NCBI GenBank assembly: GCA_013177855.1
Contig: JABLYA010000007.1
Location: 62,001-126,000, forward strand
Reading direction: 5' to 3'
From: Ignavibacteria bacterium
GTDB lineage: Bacteria > Bacteroidota > Ignavibacteria > Ch128b
Length of the DNA stretch: 64,000 bases
Both the position numbers and the translations under genes were made by a program. How positions within the stretch are numbered: position 1 is the first letter of the stretch; each line of letters begins with the position of its first letter. The notes beneath the pieces are model-generated. The model was not told the origin of the DNA. It did no database searches and saw only the letters and a list, made by a program, of their open reading frames with translations. This document shows, one piece after another, positions 37,175 to 46,384 of this stretch.

Positions 37175-38773
37175 TTATTTTACAATTTTGTTTTAACCAT
37201 TCTATATCTTTTTCAGTTAAATTATTATTATAACAATAAAAATTACCTTCAACCATTTCTGGAGCACCTTTTAATGAAGTTAATTGATTATTATAACAAT
37301 AAAAACCACCTTCAACTATTTCTGGAGCACCTTTTAATGAAATTAATTTATTATCAGAACAAATAAAATCACCTTCAACTATTTTTGGAGCACCTTCCAA
37401 TGAAGTTAATTGATTATCAGAACAATCAAAATAACCTTCAACCTTTTCTGGAGCACCTTCCAATGAAGTTAATTTATTATTATCACAATAAAAATCACCT
37501 TCAACTATTTCTGGGGCACCTTCTAATGAAGTTAATTGATTATCATAACAATAAAAATCACCTTTAACTATTTCTGGTGCACCTTTTAATGAAGTTAATT
37601 GATTATAAGAACAAATAAAATCACCTTCAACCTTTTCTGGAGCACCTTCCAATGAAGTTAATTTATTATTATCACAATAAAAATCACCTTCAACTATTTC
37701 TGGGGCACCTTCTAATGAAGTTAATTGATTAAAAGAACAATTAAAATTACCTTCAACCTTTTCTGGTGCACCTTCTAATAAAATTAATTGATTATAAGAA
37801 CAATCAAAATTGCCTTCAACCATTTCTGGTGCACCTTCTAATGAAGTTAATTGATTATAAGAACAATCAAAATAACCTTCAACTTTTTCTGGGGTACCTT
37901 CTAATGAAGTTAATTGATTAAAAGAACAATTAAAATAACCTTCAACCTTTTCTGGGGCACCTTCTAATGAAGTTAATTGATTATAAGAACAATCAAAATC
38001 GCCTTCAACTATTTTTGGTGAACCTAATAGTGTGTTTTTTCCCCATTTAATAGAATCATTAAAATATTTTTTATATTCTTTATTATAATTATTTAACAAC
38101 CAATATTTTATATCTTCATTTTCATTTAAAAATGTTTTTAGATCAACTTTTTTATCGAATTTATCCATGAATTGTTTTGATCTTAAATGAAGTTGGTATT
38201 TTTCTTTTGAATCTGTTTTAGAAATGAATATAAGTAATTCTCTTCCAGGTTTATGATATTTTTTATACCATTTAGAGGTTTTTTCTGTGGCTGTACACCA
38301 TTCAGTTCCTTTACCAAGAATGCATGAATCTTCATATGTTCTAGGAATATATAAATTAAAATTTTTAAACTCCTTTACAAAAATTTTATCTTTTATCTCA
38401 CTTCTGCTTAAAATTTCTTCACTTTCTTTAAAAGGTTCTATAGTTTTTGCTAATTCACCCAGAGAATCATATAAATTTATATCTCTTTTATTGAGAGGTA
38501 ATTTATTTCTAACAGATTGTCTATTAAATATATCCAAATAGTCTTTTACTTTATAAAGGTCTTCTAATTTTAATTTATTTGATTTATAAAGGTTTAAAAG
38601 CCACTTACAATATTTACCGAAATAAAGATTTCCATCTATCCAAGATGTTGGATCTGATGAAATAATTTCTTTAAATATTTTGTAATCAATGTTTTTATAA
38701 TATTTATTATAAATTACATCTATGTTTTCTTTTCGAATGATTTTTTCTAAATGAAATTGTTATAATTTTTCAT
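37152..38773 (-). CDS. large protein with 13 leucine-rich-like 21-residue repeats, frameshifted near its start
   Basis: ATG at 38773 gives MKNYNNFI, then a stop. Adding one T (ATTTAG to ATTTTAG) yields MKNYNNFILEKIIRKEN, a near-perfect capsid-targeting leader, and joins the long frame ending at TAA 37152. The N-terminal 90 residues include SSDPTSWIDGNLYFGKYCKW. Next is a domain with LGKGTEWCTATEKTSKWYKK, a W-C-T/V-A motif frequent in large-phage proteins of unknown function. Then come 13 tandem units of 21 residues with consensus G-A-P-E-x-V-E-G-D-F-x-C-S-x-N-Q-L-T-S-L-E, which should form an LRR-like solenoid binding a partner protein. Restored length is about 540 residues. Confidence 0.75.
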
Positions 38774-38813
38774 ATTGTCTTTTTTGTTAAATTATTATAA
38801 CAATAAATATTTT

Positions 38814-39230
38814 TTAATTAAATGTTAATAAATATTTTAATTTTTGTAATAATGCTATAACTTCATCTATTAATGCAGAGATTTCTCGATCATCTTTAAA
38901 TATATTATCTTGGTAAACTTTAAATATCTCAATACATTGGTCAGCAAAACCATAAGAATCTAACTCTTGAAGATTTCTTAATGGTATATATGTGTCTATA
39001 TTTATCATAATTCTACCATATTTACCTTGAATAACTTCCATTATATTGTCAGCTATTTCTTTAAATTCTTCATTAAATTCATCAAAAACATTATGATGAC
39101 CCATTTTTGGTGTTTGCCAATGAAACATTTGAATTTGTGCCAATACGTGCAATATTTTTATTGCAATTTCTGATTTCTCAGTGTCAGCAAAAATTCCAAA
39201 GTTTTCATATATTTTAAATTTTGTTATCAT
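38814..39230 (-). CDS. DUF5856-like (Dps/ferritin-like helical) phage protein with capsid-targeting-like N-terminus
   Basis: MITKFKIYENFGIFADTEKS is the shared leader type. The body, IKILHVLAQIQMFHWQTPKM then HHNVFDEFNEEFKEIADNIM and EVIQGKYGRI, matches the phage DUF5856 family, whose H-W-Q-T and E-x-x-D pattern recalls the first helices of Dps-type ferritins. At 138 residues it is a full-length member. It overlaps the 3' end of the broken ferritin gene by four bases. A role in metal or DNA protection is conjecture. Confidence 0.7.
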   Translation of the reverse strand: MITKFKIYENFGIFADTEKSEIAIKILHVLAQIQMFHWQTPKMGHHNVFDEFNEEFKEIADNIMEVIQGKYGRIMINIDTYIPLRNLQELDSYGFADQCIEIFKVYQDNIFKDDREISALIDEVIALLQKLKYLLTFN

Positions 39231-39530
39231 AATTTTTTACATATTATTTTTTGTGCAAAAGCATAAGTATCATTATCCTTTTTAGTCAACGATGCGTTTG
39301 CAATATCGTTCCAATTTTTAGAAATTTCCATTTCATGATTTAAAGATTCTTTGTAAGAATTTTTTACTTCATTACAAGCTGGTGTTACTACTTTACAATT
39401 TTTATAAAAAAGATATTGCCCTATATATTTGTGAAGATTCAAGTTCATTCTTTATTTGTTCATTAAGCATTTTTAATATTTTATCTGATAGTCTTGCTTT
39501 GTTCTTTATATCAGAGAATGATTTGAACAT
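39227..39530 (-). pseudogene. phage-borne ferritin gene with internal loss and frameshift
   Basis: ATG 39530 reads MFKSFSDIKNKARLSDKILK, then MLNEQIKNELESSQIYRAIS, the first helix of bacterial non-haem ferritin, and stops. The neighbouring frame supplies NCKVVTPACNEVKNSYKESL and NHEMEISKNWNDIANASLTK, then DNDTYAFAQ, the third and fourth helices. The part that should lie between (about 40 residues with helix B ligands, E-x-x-H) is missing, and the C-terminus is cut short by the next gene. Total remaining length is about 100 of about 165 residues. This is an old, decayed ferritin or an assembly deletion. It sits directly beside the DUF5856-like gene. Confidence 0.65.
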
Positions 39531-39553
39531 TTTAATTCTTTTTATTGTTTTAT

Positions 39554-39724
39554 TTATTTTTTATTGTATGTAAATTGTTCAAATGTTTTAATTTTTTGGT
39601 TTTTGCCAATTTGGCATTTTTCACAAACACCAGATTCTAATTCAAAGAAATACCTAAGTTGTCTGCCACATAATGCACATTTCTTTTCGTCTTTAAATAA
39701 TGAAATATCCTTTTTCTTTTTCAT
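39554..39724 (-). CDS. 56-residue zinc-ribbon protein
   Basis: From ATG 39724: MKKKKDISLFKDEKKCALCG, with a second pair VCEKC, giving C-x2-C...C-x2-C with 15 residues between, a zinc ribbon. It ends KIKTFEQFTYNKK, in which K-T-F-E-Q-F resembles the capsid-targeting block but at the C-terminus. A late-type element (TTTTATATATAG) lies about 20-35 bases upstream on this strand. A DNA- or RNA-binding role is likely. Confidence 0.6.
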   Translation of the reverse strand: MKKKKDISLFKDEKKCALCGRQLRYFFELESGVCEKCQIGKNQKIKTFEQFTYNKK

Positions 39725-39967
39725 AAATATTTTTTTTTTTATATTACTATATATAAAACTTTTATCTTCATTATTTTTATATTTTTACTTTATTTTTTTT
39801 TGGCAATGGACTTACCGATTGAAGTATTTTCCCAATGATAGATACAATTTTTATTGTTCTTAATAAGATGTAGAGAAAGTTTTAAAGACATAAAATATCA
39901 TTTTGTAATAATTTTAATGATAAAAAATTATCTATAATTTAATTTTTTTTAATTCATATATTTTTTA

Positions 39968-39975
39968 TAATTTTG
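39968..39975 (+). promoter_or_regulatory. Bacteroidetes-type -7 element (TAATTTTG)
   Basis: ATATTTTTTATAATTTTG, 57 bases before the Thg1 ATG (40033), matches the TAnnTTTG class. The stretch 39741-39967 otherwise holds no gene I can support. Confidence 0.5.
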
Positions 39976-40032
39976 TAATTAAATTTTAAGAACATTTGGT
40001 TGCAATTATTTTTAATAATTATAAACGTATTT

Positions 40033-40848
40033 ATGAAAAATGACAAACTGGGCGATCGTATGAAGATGTACGAAAGCCAAACAACAAAATACAGACTAAT
40101 TCCTCTTCTACCAGTAATGGCAAGACTTGATGGAAAAGGTTTTTCAAAATTTACAAAAGGTCTAAAAAGACCATATGATGAAAGATTATCAAAACTGATG
40201 GTTGAAACAACTAAGTATCTTGTTGCAGAAACAAATGCTAATTGTGGATACACTCAGTCTGATGAAATCACACTTTGTTGGTACAATAATGACATAAAAT
40301 CTCAATCATATTTTAATGGTAAAGTCTTCAAAATTCTGACCGAATTATCATCAATGTGTTCAGTATTTTTCAATGAAAAACTATCTGAATATCTACCTGA
40401 AAAAGTCGGTAAGAGACCTCGTTTCGATTGTAGAGTTTGGAATGTACCAACTCTTGATGAAGCAGTAAACACATTCCTATGGAGAGAATTTGATGCAACT
40501 AAGAATTCTATTTCTATGGCTGCACAATCAGTTTACTCACACAATCAACTTGAAGGTAAGAACGGTTCTGAAAAACAGGAAATGCTTTTCCAGAAAGGCA
40601 TCAAATGGAACGACTATCCTTCATTCTTCAAACGTGGAACTTATGTTCAACGTAAAGTAAGAACTGGAAAACTTACAATCGAAGAACTGGAAAAACTTCC
40701 ACCAAAGCACAATGCTAGGAAGAATCCAGACCTTGTAATTGAAAGAAAATATGTGGAAACTCTTGACCTTCCACCTCTTTCAAAAGTAGTATACAGTACC
40801 AGCACTGATATGCTCAGTGATTTATGGTCTGATTATGTATTGGTTTGA
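40033..40848 (+). CDS. tRNA-His guanylyltransferase (Thg1-like protein)
   Basis: Start ATG 40033 (MKNDKLGDRMKMYESQTTKY). VMARLDGKGFSKFTKG holds the D-G-K-x-F metal/catalytic motif (D33), and CGYTQSDEITLCW holds the second Asp of this reverse-polymerase family. WREFDATKNSISMAAQSVYS and the K-G-x-x-W/N segment fit Thg1 helices. It has 271 residues, the normal size for a full-length family member. Thg1-like proteins add nucleotides in the 3'-to-5' direction to tRNA 5' ends, either G-1 of tRNA-His or repair of truncated tRNAs. A tRNA-His with an encoded G-1 candidate lies in the tRNA cluster at 63.8 kb. It heads a plus-strand run with radical SAM, RNase H and RNA ligase genes. Confidence 0.9.
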   Translation: MKNDKLGDRMKMYESQTTKYRLIPLLPVMARLDGKGFSKFTKGLKRPYDERLSKLMVETTKYLVAETNANCGYTQSDEITLCWYNNDIKSQSYFNGKVFKILTELSSMCSVFFNEKLSEYLPEKVGKRPRFDCRVWNVPTLDEAVNTFLWREFDATKNSISMAAQSVYSHNQLEGKNGSEKQEMLFQKGIKWNDYPSFFKRGTYVQRKVRTGKLTIEELEKLPPKHNARKNPDLVIERKYVETLDLPPLSKVVYSTSTDMLSDLWSDYVLV

Positions 40849-41029
40849 TATAACGACACCATTAACAGATGGTCTGTTCTTTTTTATTGGATATATGACA
40901 AGTTCATATTTCATTACAAAAATAAAGAGTAACCCAGACAAAAAGAAAGCAGATAAGAATATGATAGTTTATTCACTTTCAGTTTTGTCTGTATGCGTTC
41001 TTATATTAGTTTTAATATCAATTCTTTAA
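40835..41029 (+). CDS. 64-residue two-span membrane protein
   Basis: Using ATG 40835 (MYWFDITTPLTDGLFFFIGY), the product has spans at about residues 11-30 and 44-63 around a basic loop (KIKSNPDKKKADK). It overlaps the Thg1 3' end by 14 bases, so translation is coupled. The holin-like topology is suggestive, but there is no other support. Confidence 0.5.
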   Translation: MYWFDITTPLTDGLFFFIGYMTSSYFITKIKSNPDKKKADKNMIVYSLSVLSVCVLILVLISIL

Positions 41030-41044
41030 TAAAAAAAAAAAATA

Positions 41045-42127
41045 ATGAAAGCAACAAAAATTAAAATGTTTGATGGATCTTTTGGAATCATTATTGAAAA
41101 TGAAAATTTTAAATCATTGATACATCCAAAATATAATTATAGATTTAGAAAGTCTGATGGTCTTTTTGTTCGTTGGGGTGCAACAAAAAAAGATGATGGT
41201 GATATGACACTTGGACTTCCTGAAATTTGTGATATGGAAATATCTACAATTTGTAATGGTGTAAAAGGTATTGGTCCGTGTAAATTCTGTTACAAAGGTA
41301 ATACAGGAAAAGGTAAAAATATGTCTTTTGAGACATTCAAAAAAGTGTTTCATAATCTTCCACCAACTATTACTCAGATTGCTTTTGGTATCGGTGATAT
41401 TGATAGTAATCCTGATATGTGGAAGATTTTTGATTATGCAAAATCTAATGGTGTAACACCTAACGTAACTATTAATGGTGGTCGTATGACACCAGAATTA
41501 TTTGACAGACTTGCTTCTACTTGCGGTGCTGTTGCAGTTAGTCTTTATGATAAAGATTTAACCTATAATGCAATTCATGAACTTACTAACAGAGGTATGA
41601 AACAAGTCAATATTCATTTTATGATTTCAAACGAAACATATGATAGAGCTATTGAACTTATGAATGATAAAATGTCAGACCCAAGACTTTCAAAACTTAA
41701 TGCTATTGTTTTTCTTTCCCTTAAACTTAAAGGTAGAGCAATAGGTCATTATACTCAACTTTCACAAGAAAAATTCAAAGAATTGACAGATTATGCACTT
41801 AATAATAATATCCCTATGGGATTTGATTCATGTTCAGCGCCCAAGTTTGTAAAATCTATCAAAAATAGAGAAAATGCAACTCAACTTGAAATGTTTGCAG
41901 AACCTTGTGAAAGTTCAATTTATAGTTGTTATATATCTTCCGATGCAAAATATTACCCATGCAGTTTTTCTGAAGGTGTTAATGGTTGGGAAGAAGGTAT
42001 TGATGTATCTGTTGAAAATTTAGATTTTCTTCAGGATGTATGGTATTCAAATAAAGTTAAAGAGTTTTCTGATAGTGTTATTAATTGTAGAAAAAAATGC
42101 AAAGCTTGTCCAATTTATGATATTTAA
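41045..42127 (+). CDS. radical SAM enzyme with SPASM-like C-terminus
   Basis: Residues 60-90 read LPEICDMEISTICNGVKGIG then PCKFCYKG. The C-x2-C (PCKFC) is the end of a [4Fe-4S] motif, but the first Cys lies eight residues earlier instead of three, an unusual spacing. The C-terminus has SIYSCYISSDAKYYPCSF and CRKKCKACPIYDI, a seven-Cys-type SPASM/twitch region binding auxiliary clusters. Such enzymes usually modify peptides or RNA. At 360 residues the length is normal. It stands between the Thg1/membrane genes and DUF3228 on the same strand. The substrate is unknown; a ribosomal, tRNA or peptide target is possible. Confidence 0.8.
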   Translation: MKATKIKMFDGSFGIIIENENFKSLIHPKYNYRFRKSDGLFVRWGATKKDDGDMTLGLPEICDMEISTICNGVKGIGPCKFCYKGNTGKGKNMSFETFKKVFHNLPPTITQIAFGIGDIDSNPDMWKIFDYAKSNGVTPNVTINGGRMTPELFDRLASTCGAVAVSLYDKDLTYNAIHELTNRGMKQVNIHFMISNETYDRAIELMNDKMSDPRLSKLNAIVFLSLKLKGRAIGHYTQLSQEKFKELTDYALNNNIPMGFDSCSAPKFVKSIKNRENATQLEMFAEPCESSIYSCYISSDAKYYPCSFSEGVNGWEEGIDVSVENLDFLQDVWYSNKVKEFSDSVINCRKKCKACPIYDI

Positions 42128-42226
42128 TTTTGATTGAACAAATAGATGAGATTAAAAAAAATAAATAAAAATGTATATAATTTCTCCAATAAGATAGACA
42201 AAAAAAAATAAATTTTGTAGAAGTAA

Positions 42227-42868
42227 ATGAAAATTAAATTAACAGACTTTAGTAAAAGACATTTTGATAAAAATTTTGGTGGAACTAAAATTCTAAATAT
42301 GACACCAGAAGAATTTGAAAAATCAATTGATGTATTAAATTATATTGATTTTAAAAATTGTGAAAAAGGAAAAAATATTTCAAATTTAGATAATACTCAA
42401 ATATTTGTACATGATGGTTATGCATCATTTTGTAAACTTGTTGCTATTACAAATTTTACAGATGCAAAGGTTGGTTCACTTCCTATTACACTTGAAAATT
42501 ATCAATATTTAAGAAGTGGTTATTCTGCACGTAGAGATAATGAATTACCAGTTTTTTCGAGATGGCTAGAATTACCACTTGGTAAACCTAAAGCAGAATG
42601 GTTGATTCTAATTCTTTATTCTTATGAACAACTTCACAAGGAACATTCAGAAAATCCTAATAATGATGGAATACCTTTCTTATTCGATGGAGAATGGGGT
42701 ATTGTGGCTATTCTTGGTCAAAGTCATCCAAACGAAGAACCAATGAAACCTGAAACTATGATTAGAAATGCTCTTGGTATTTCTGAAGGTGGTTCTGGTG
42801 TGCCTCTCGATAGAGAAAAATATTTAAAAAGTGTAGATTTTTGGGATAAAAACGCAACAGTAAAGTAA
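42227..42868 (+). CDS. DUF3228 family protein
   Basis: The 213-residue product MKIKLTDFSKRHFDKNFGGT has the family landmarks: HDGYASFCKLVAITNFTDAK, LRSGYSARRDNELPVFSRWL (R-S-G-Y-x-A-R-x-E/D-x-E-L-P-V), LILYSYEQLHKEHSEN, and a C-terminal PMKPETMIRNALGISEGGSG with V-P-L-D-R-x-x-Y. Function of the family is unknown. The stop overlaps the RNase H start (TAATG). Confidence 0.75.
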   Translation: MKIKLTDFSKRHFDKNFGGTKILNMTPEEFEKSIDVLNYIDFKNCEKGKNISNLDNTQIFVHDGYASFCKLVAITNFTDAKVGSLPITLENYQYLRSGYSARRDNELPVFSRWLELPLGKPKAEWLILILYSYEQLHKEHSENPNNDGIPFLFDGEWGIVAILGQSHPNEEPMKPETMIRNALGISEGGSGVPLDREKYLKSVDFWDKNATVK

Positions 42869-43332
42869 TGAAAGTATTTATTTATACGGACGGTGCTTGT
42901 TCTTGCAACCCAGGTGTTGGTGGTTATGGTACGATATTAGTTTGTGGTGATTTAAGAAAAGAATTATCACAAGGATATAAATTAACTACGAATAACAGAA
43001 TGGAATTACTCGCAGTTATTGCAGGTCTTGAAGCACTCAAAAAAGATAATTTAGAATTGGAAATCATTTCCGACTCTAAATATGTTATCGATTCTGTTAA
43101 TAAAGGTTGGGTATTCAATTGGGAGAAAAATAATTTTAAAAACCGAAAAAATTCAGACCTATGGAAAAGATTTCTAGTTCTTTATAGAAAACACAAAGTC
43201 AAAATGGTTTGGATAAAAGGACATAATTCACATCCTGAAAACGAAAAATGTGATAAATTAGCAGTAAACGCTTATAAACAAATAAATTTATTAAAAGACG
43301 AAGGTTATGAAATATATTTAAATGAAAAGTAA
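42868..43332 (+). CDS. rnhA: ribonuclease HI
   Basis: The 154-residue protein has the classic RNase HI order: MKVFIYTDGACSCNPGVGG (D8), TNNRMELLAVIAGL (Glu on helix A), LEIISDSKYVIDSVNKGW (Asp) and WIKGHNSHPENEKCDKLA (His plus final Asp). All four catalytic carboxylates are visible. It removes RNA primers or R-loops during replication. It is translationally coupled to the DUF3228 gene. Confidence 0.93.
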   Translation: MKVFIYTDGACSCNPGVGGYGTILVCGDLRKELSQGYKLTTNNRMELLAVIAGLEALKKDNLELEIISDSKYVIDSVNKGWVFNWEKNNFKNRKNSDLWKRFLVLYRKHKVKMVWIKGHNSHPENEKCDKLAVNAYKQINLLKDEGYEIYLNEK

Positions 43333-43354
43333 AGGAAAATATAGAATTCCTTAA

Positions 43355-43453
43355 GTGATAGTTACTACAAACAGAATAAAATATTATAATGAAATGATGG
43401 TTTTGAGAAAGATTGGAGAAAATGGAATTAAAAATTTAGGAATGAATTGGTAA
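43355..43453 (+). CDS. possible 32-residue protein with GTG start
   Basis: GTG 43355 to TAA 43453 (VIVTTNRIKYYNEMMVLRKI...). The tail GENGIKNLGMNW looks protein-like. It lies in the 194-base gap between RNase H and the next promoter. Weak. Confidence 0.25.
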   Translation: MIVTTNRIKYYNEMMVLRKIGENGIKNLGMNW

Positions 43454-43498
43454 TAACCAATTTAAAAAATATAATTTTTTTATTTAATATTAATTCCA

Positions 43499-43506
43499 TA
43501 ATTTTG
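43499..43506 (+). promoter_or_regulatory. Bacteroidetes-type -7 element (TAATTTTG)
   Basis: CCATAATTTTGTATT, 21 bases before the ATG at 43527, with a T-rich -33 region. Confidence 0.5.
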
Positions 43507-43526
43507 TATTATAAACAGAAAATTGT

Positions 43527-45200
43527 ATGAAATATCAAGAACTAAAGAAATTTGACCTCAATTCAATTAAAAACCAAGAAGAAGCCATTAAATGGAAAGA
43601 CGCTGTCATGTCTTCAGAAAAAGAAGACATATTAAAATATATTAATTTCCTTCGTTGGCAACAATTTAATCAATCAGATATTAAGTACATGAACAGAATT
43701 GTTAAATTTTTGTCATTTGATGAACTTATTGATTTTGAGAGAGAAAATTCAAATATAATCACAGGTGATACAGAAGATTTAATATTGCTTGTTGAAACTC
43801 CAAAAGAAGAAAAATTAGCAAATCCAGTATATATTGACGGTAAAGAATATTCTGTTAAGAGTGTTCTTGAAGATGATTTTGAATCAATTATGATAGTTTC
43901 TGATAGAGAAGGCAAACTATATAAATTTGGTTTCATTGTTCTTACAAAACTTCAAGGTTTGGAACTATATGCGTATGAACTTTTTGAAGAAAGTCAAGAA
44001 TACTACAAGCAGATAATTGACGCTAAAGTAGGCACAAAAATCAACATATATTGTGATATTGTTGGTGAAAAACAAATTACTAAGACTTTTAAAAAGTCAG
44101 ACCTTTTGATTGAAGAAAAGAATTTTATATTGGCTACAAAAACTAATAAAGGTATTATGTCGCCAGTTACAAAAGAAGGTACTTATTCAATTCTCAAAAA
44201 AGAAGAAGTAATTTCTGCTGACGGTATTTCAGAAGATAGAATTGCAAATGAAATTTCAAGATTCCAGCAAGAAATCGCTAATAAACTTGGTTTCAAACAA
44301 AGTGATATTCATATTGCAACTCAAAGTGCTATAAACACAAATAAACAAAAAGAAAAGACTGCAGAAGACTTTGCAGATGATTTTAAATTTTCAAAGAAAT
44401 ATTTCTTCTCTGTTCAATCTCCTATAGAAAATGAAGAATATAGTGGTGTAAATCCTTTAACACATTCTATTCTTAATTTCCACGGTGAAAATAAAGAGAA
44501 AAATGAAGAAGGTGAATATTTCAACGAATATGAATACGTACATGAAGTATATGAACTACTTGACAAAGTATTTGGTATTATAGAAGAAATGGAAGGTGTT
44601 TGGGCTATTGAAAATACTAAACTTGACAGAGTTGTAAGAAAACTTATAAGAGCTGGTGCAGATGTTGAATTTATTAACGAAACTGCAAATGATTTCTTAA
44701 AGAGATTTATCAATAAGAATGTTGGTAGGATTTTAAATCATGTTATGAATCTTCAGATTGTTAAGAAAATAAAAAGCAAGAAAGACGTTGCTGAATTTGC
44801 AAAAGATTCAGGTACAGAACTATATGTTCAAATTGGCCAGTTAATGACTGCTGTTCTTGAAGGTACTCAAAGATTATATGGTGAAAATCATATGGTATTT
44901 GGTTCAGACCATAAAATTATTATTTGTAAGTTTGATAAACTTGACCTTCGTGAAGCAAGTGAGTACGCTATTGAAAATGGTTACGATAACTTTTATGTTA
45001 TTGAAAAAGATAAATTCCAGCAGTATGATGCTTGGTATAAAGAAACACTGAAAAACAAGGTTGATGAAGCAGAAGATACAACTATGCCTACACCTACAAC
45101 CGTAGATAATTCGAATGTGAGTTCTAATTTTGTTCATCCAGAAGAAGTAAAAGACCAATCTACTGAAAAATTAATAGATGAAGATGATGAAGCAGAATAA
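43527..45200 (+). CDS. unknown 557-residue acidic protein
   Basis: MKYQELKKFDLNSIKNQEEA starts a large soluble protein with an N-terminal helical domain, a beta-rich middle (residues 100-215: VYIDGKEYSVKSVLEDDFES; KINIYCDIVGEKQITKTFKK) and a mostly helical C-terminal half. The last 45 residues are acidic and disordered (PTPTTVDNSNVSSN; EDDEAE). No catalytic motif is obvious. It has its own TAnnTTTG promoter and sits between RNase H and a radical SAM gene. A fragment of its 3' region (accgtagata...ttcgaatgtgagt) is duplicated near 50575-50605. It uses richer codons than its neighbours, suggesting good expression. Confidence 0.6.
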   Translation: MKYQELKKFDLNSIKNQEEAIKWKDAVMSSEKEDILKYINFLRWQQFNQSDIKYMNRIVKFLSFDELIDFERENSNIITGDTEDLILLVETPKEEKLANPVYIDGKEYSVKSVLEDDFESIMIVSDREGKLYKFGFIVLTKLQGLELYAYELFEESQEYYKQIIDAKVGTKINIYCDIVGEKQITKTFKKSDLLIEEKNFILATKTNKGIMSPVTKEGTYSILKKEEVISADGISEDRIANEISRFQQEIANKLGFKQSDIHIATQSAINTNKQKEKTAEDFADDFKFSKKYFFSVQSPIENEEYSGVNPLTHSILNFHGENKEKNEEGEYFNEYEYVHEVYELLDKVFGIIEEMEGVWAIENTKLDRVVRKLIRAGADVEFINETANDFLKRFINKNVGRILNHVMNLQIVKKIKSKKDVAEFAKDSGTELYVQIGQLMTAVLEGTQRLYGENHMVFGSDHKIIICKFDKLDLREASEYAIENGYDNFYVIEKDKFQQYDAWYKETLKNKVDEAEDTTMPTPTTVDNSNVSSNFVHPEEVKDQSTEKLIDEDDEAE

Positions 45201-45262
45201 AGATAATCATTTTTGCAGTTCAGGAAAATTTAACAGTCTTGAAAAAGCAATTTTAAAATAAT

Positions 45263-46174
45263 ATGAAAATTCAAAGTCTATCCATAGTAGTTCCCACGAA
45301 TAAGTGTGTAAACAACTGTCCTTACTGTGTTTCAAAAACACATGACAATGACTACAAAGATGAATTTCAATGTGGTAAAAATCCCAGATTTGAAAGAGAT
45401 TACATTGAAAGATTATCATTCGCTAAGGATAATGGTGTAAACATAATTATACTTACTGGTACTGGTGAAGCATTACAGAACAAGAAATTTTTAAATAAAT
45501 TTGCAACTTGGAATACCTCACTCAAATCACCGTTTTATATTATTGAACTCCAGACTACTGGTGTGATGTTAGATGATGAAACACTTGAATTTCTCAGAGA
45601 TCAGGTAAGAGTTAAAACTATTTCTTTATCTGTATCTGATTTATTTGATAATGAAAACAACTTGAATATTATTGGAGTTACTGAAAAACTTCGTTTTAAT
45701 CTTGATGAACTTTGTAAGAAGATTAAAGAATATGATTTTAACCTTAGAATTTCTTTGAATGTACTTAATAATATTGAGAAATTACTGTTTATTGATAATG
45801 ATACTGATTTTAAATATGATTTCAATAAACTGTTTTTAAGATTAAAAGAACTTGGTGTTGACCAAGTTACATTTAGAAAATTGTGGAAATCAAATAATAA
45901 CAATAATATTGATAAGTGGATTGAAGAAAACTCTTCGGATACGAACTCATTCTTTACATTTCTGAAAGCATATATCAGAGAAAAAGGAAAATTACTAGGT
46001 AGACTAACTTTTGGCGCATTACAATATGAAATGTGTGGTGAGAATGGTATATCAACAGTTATTGATGAAGATTGTATGGCAGATGAAGTAAAAGATACTT
46101 TCAAGTATTTAATTTTGAGAGAAAATGGAAAACTTTATACTAAATGGGATTCAAAAGCATCATTAATATTCTAA
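45263..46174 (+). CDS. radical SAM enzyme
   Basis: MKIQSLSIVVPTNKCVNNCP with C-V-N-N-C-P-Y-C (residues 15-22) is the canonical C-x3-C-x2-C [4Fe-4S]/SAM motif. IIILTGTGEALQNKKFLNKF gives the G-x-G-E SAM-contact strand. At 303 residues it fits a single TIM-barrel domain with no SPASM extension. The C-terminus holds further Cys (EMCGENG; DEDCMAD). The substrate is unknown. It is co-directional with Thg1 and RNA ligase, so RNA modification is a reasonable but unproven guess. A terminator follows at 46312. Confidence 0.85.
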   Translation: MKIQSLSIVVPTNKCVNNCPYCVSKTHDNDYKDEFQCGKNPRFERDYIERLSFAKDNGVNIIILTGTGEALQNKKFLNKFATWNTSLKSPFYIIELQTTGVMLDDETLEFLRDQVRVKTISLSVSDLFDNENNLNIIGVTEKLRFNLDELCKKIKEYDFNLRISLNVLNNIEKLLFIDNDTDFKYDFNKLFLRLKELGVDQVTFRKLWKSNNNNNIDKWIEENSSDTNSFFTFLKAYIREKGKLLGRLTFGALQYEMCGENGISTVIDEDCMADEVKDTFKYLILRENGKLYTKWDSKASLIF

Positions 46175-46311
46175 TAATTTAAACATCAAAAGATAATTTC
46201 TTATTTGGCTGGCAAATTTGATGTTAAAAGTTGTGAAGTTTACATAAACTCATAAAAAAATTAATTTTCAGACCTTTAAAATAGAGTAAGTACTTCATAT
46301 GTTTTTACAAA

Positions 46312-46340
46312 CCTGAGAATTTTAAATCTCAGGATTTTTT
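46312..46340 (+). terminator. terminator after the second radical SAM gene
   Basis: CCTGAGA (46312-46318) pairs with TCTCAGG (46327-46333), followed by ATTTTTTATTT. Confidence 0.7.
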
Positions 46341-46358
46341 ATTTCGATATTTTTTGCT

Positions 46359-46366
46359 TAATTTTG
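46359..46366 (+). promoter_or_regulatory. Bacteroidetes-type -7 element (TAATTTTG)
   Basis: GATATTTTTTGCTTAATTTTG, 19 bases before the RNA ligase ATG (46385), closely parallels the sequence before 12590. Confidence 0.55.
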
Positions 46367-46384
46367 TATTCTAAAAATGGATAT

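Noticed and set aside
37200-38020. CRISPR-like array from regular 63-base repeats
   Set aside because: Repeats are directly adjacent without unique spacers and encode a continuous protein solenoid.
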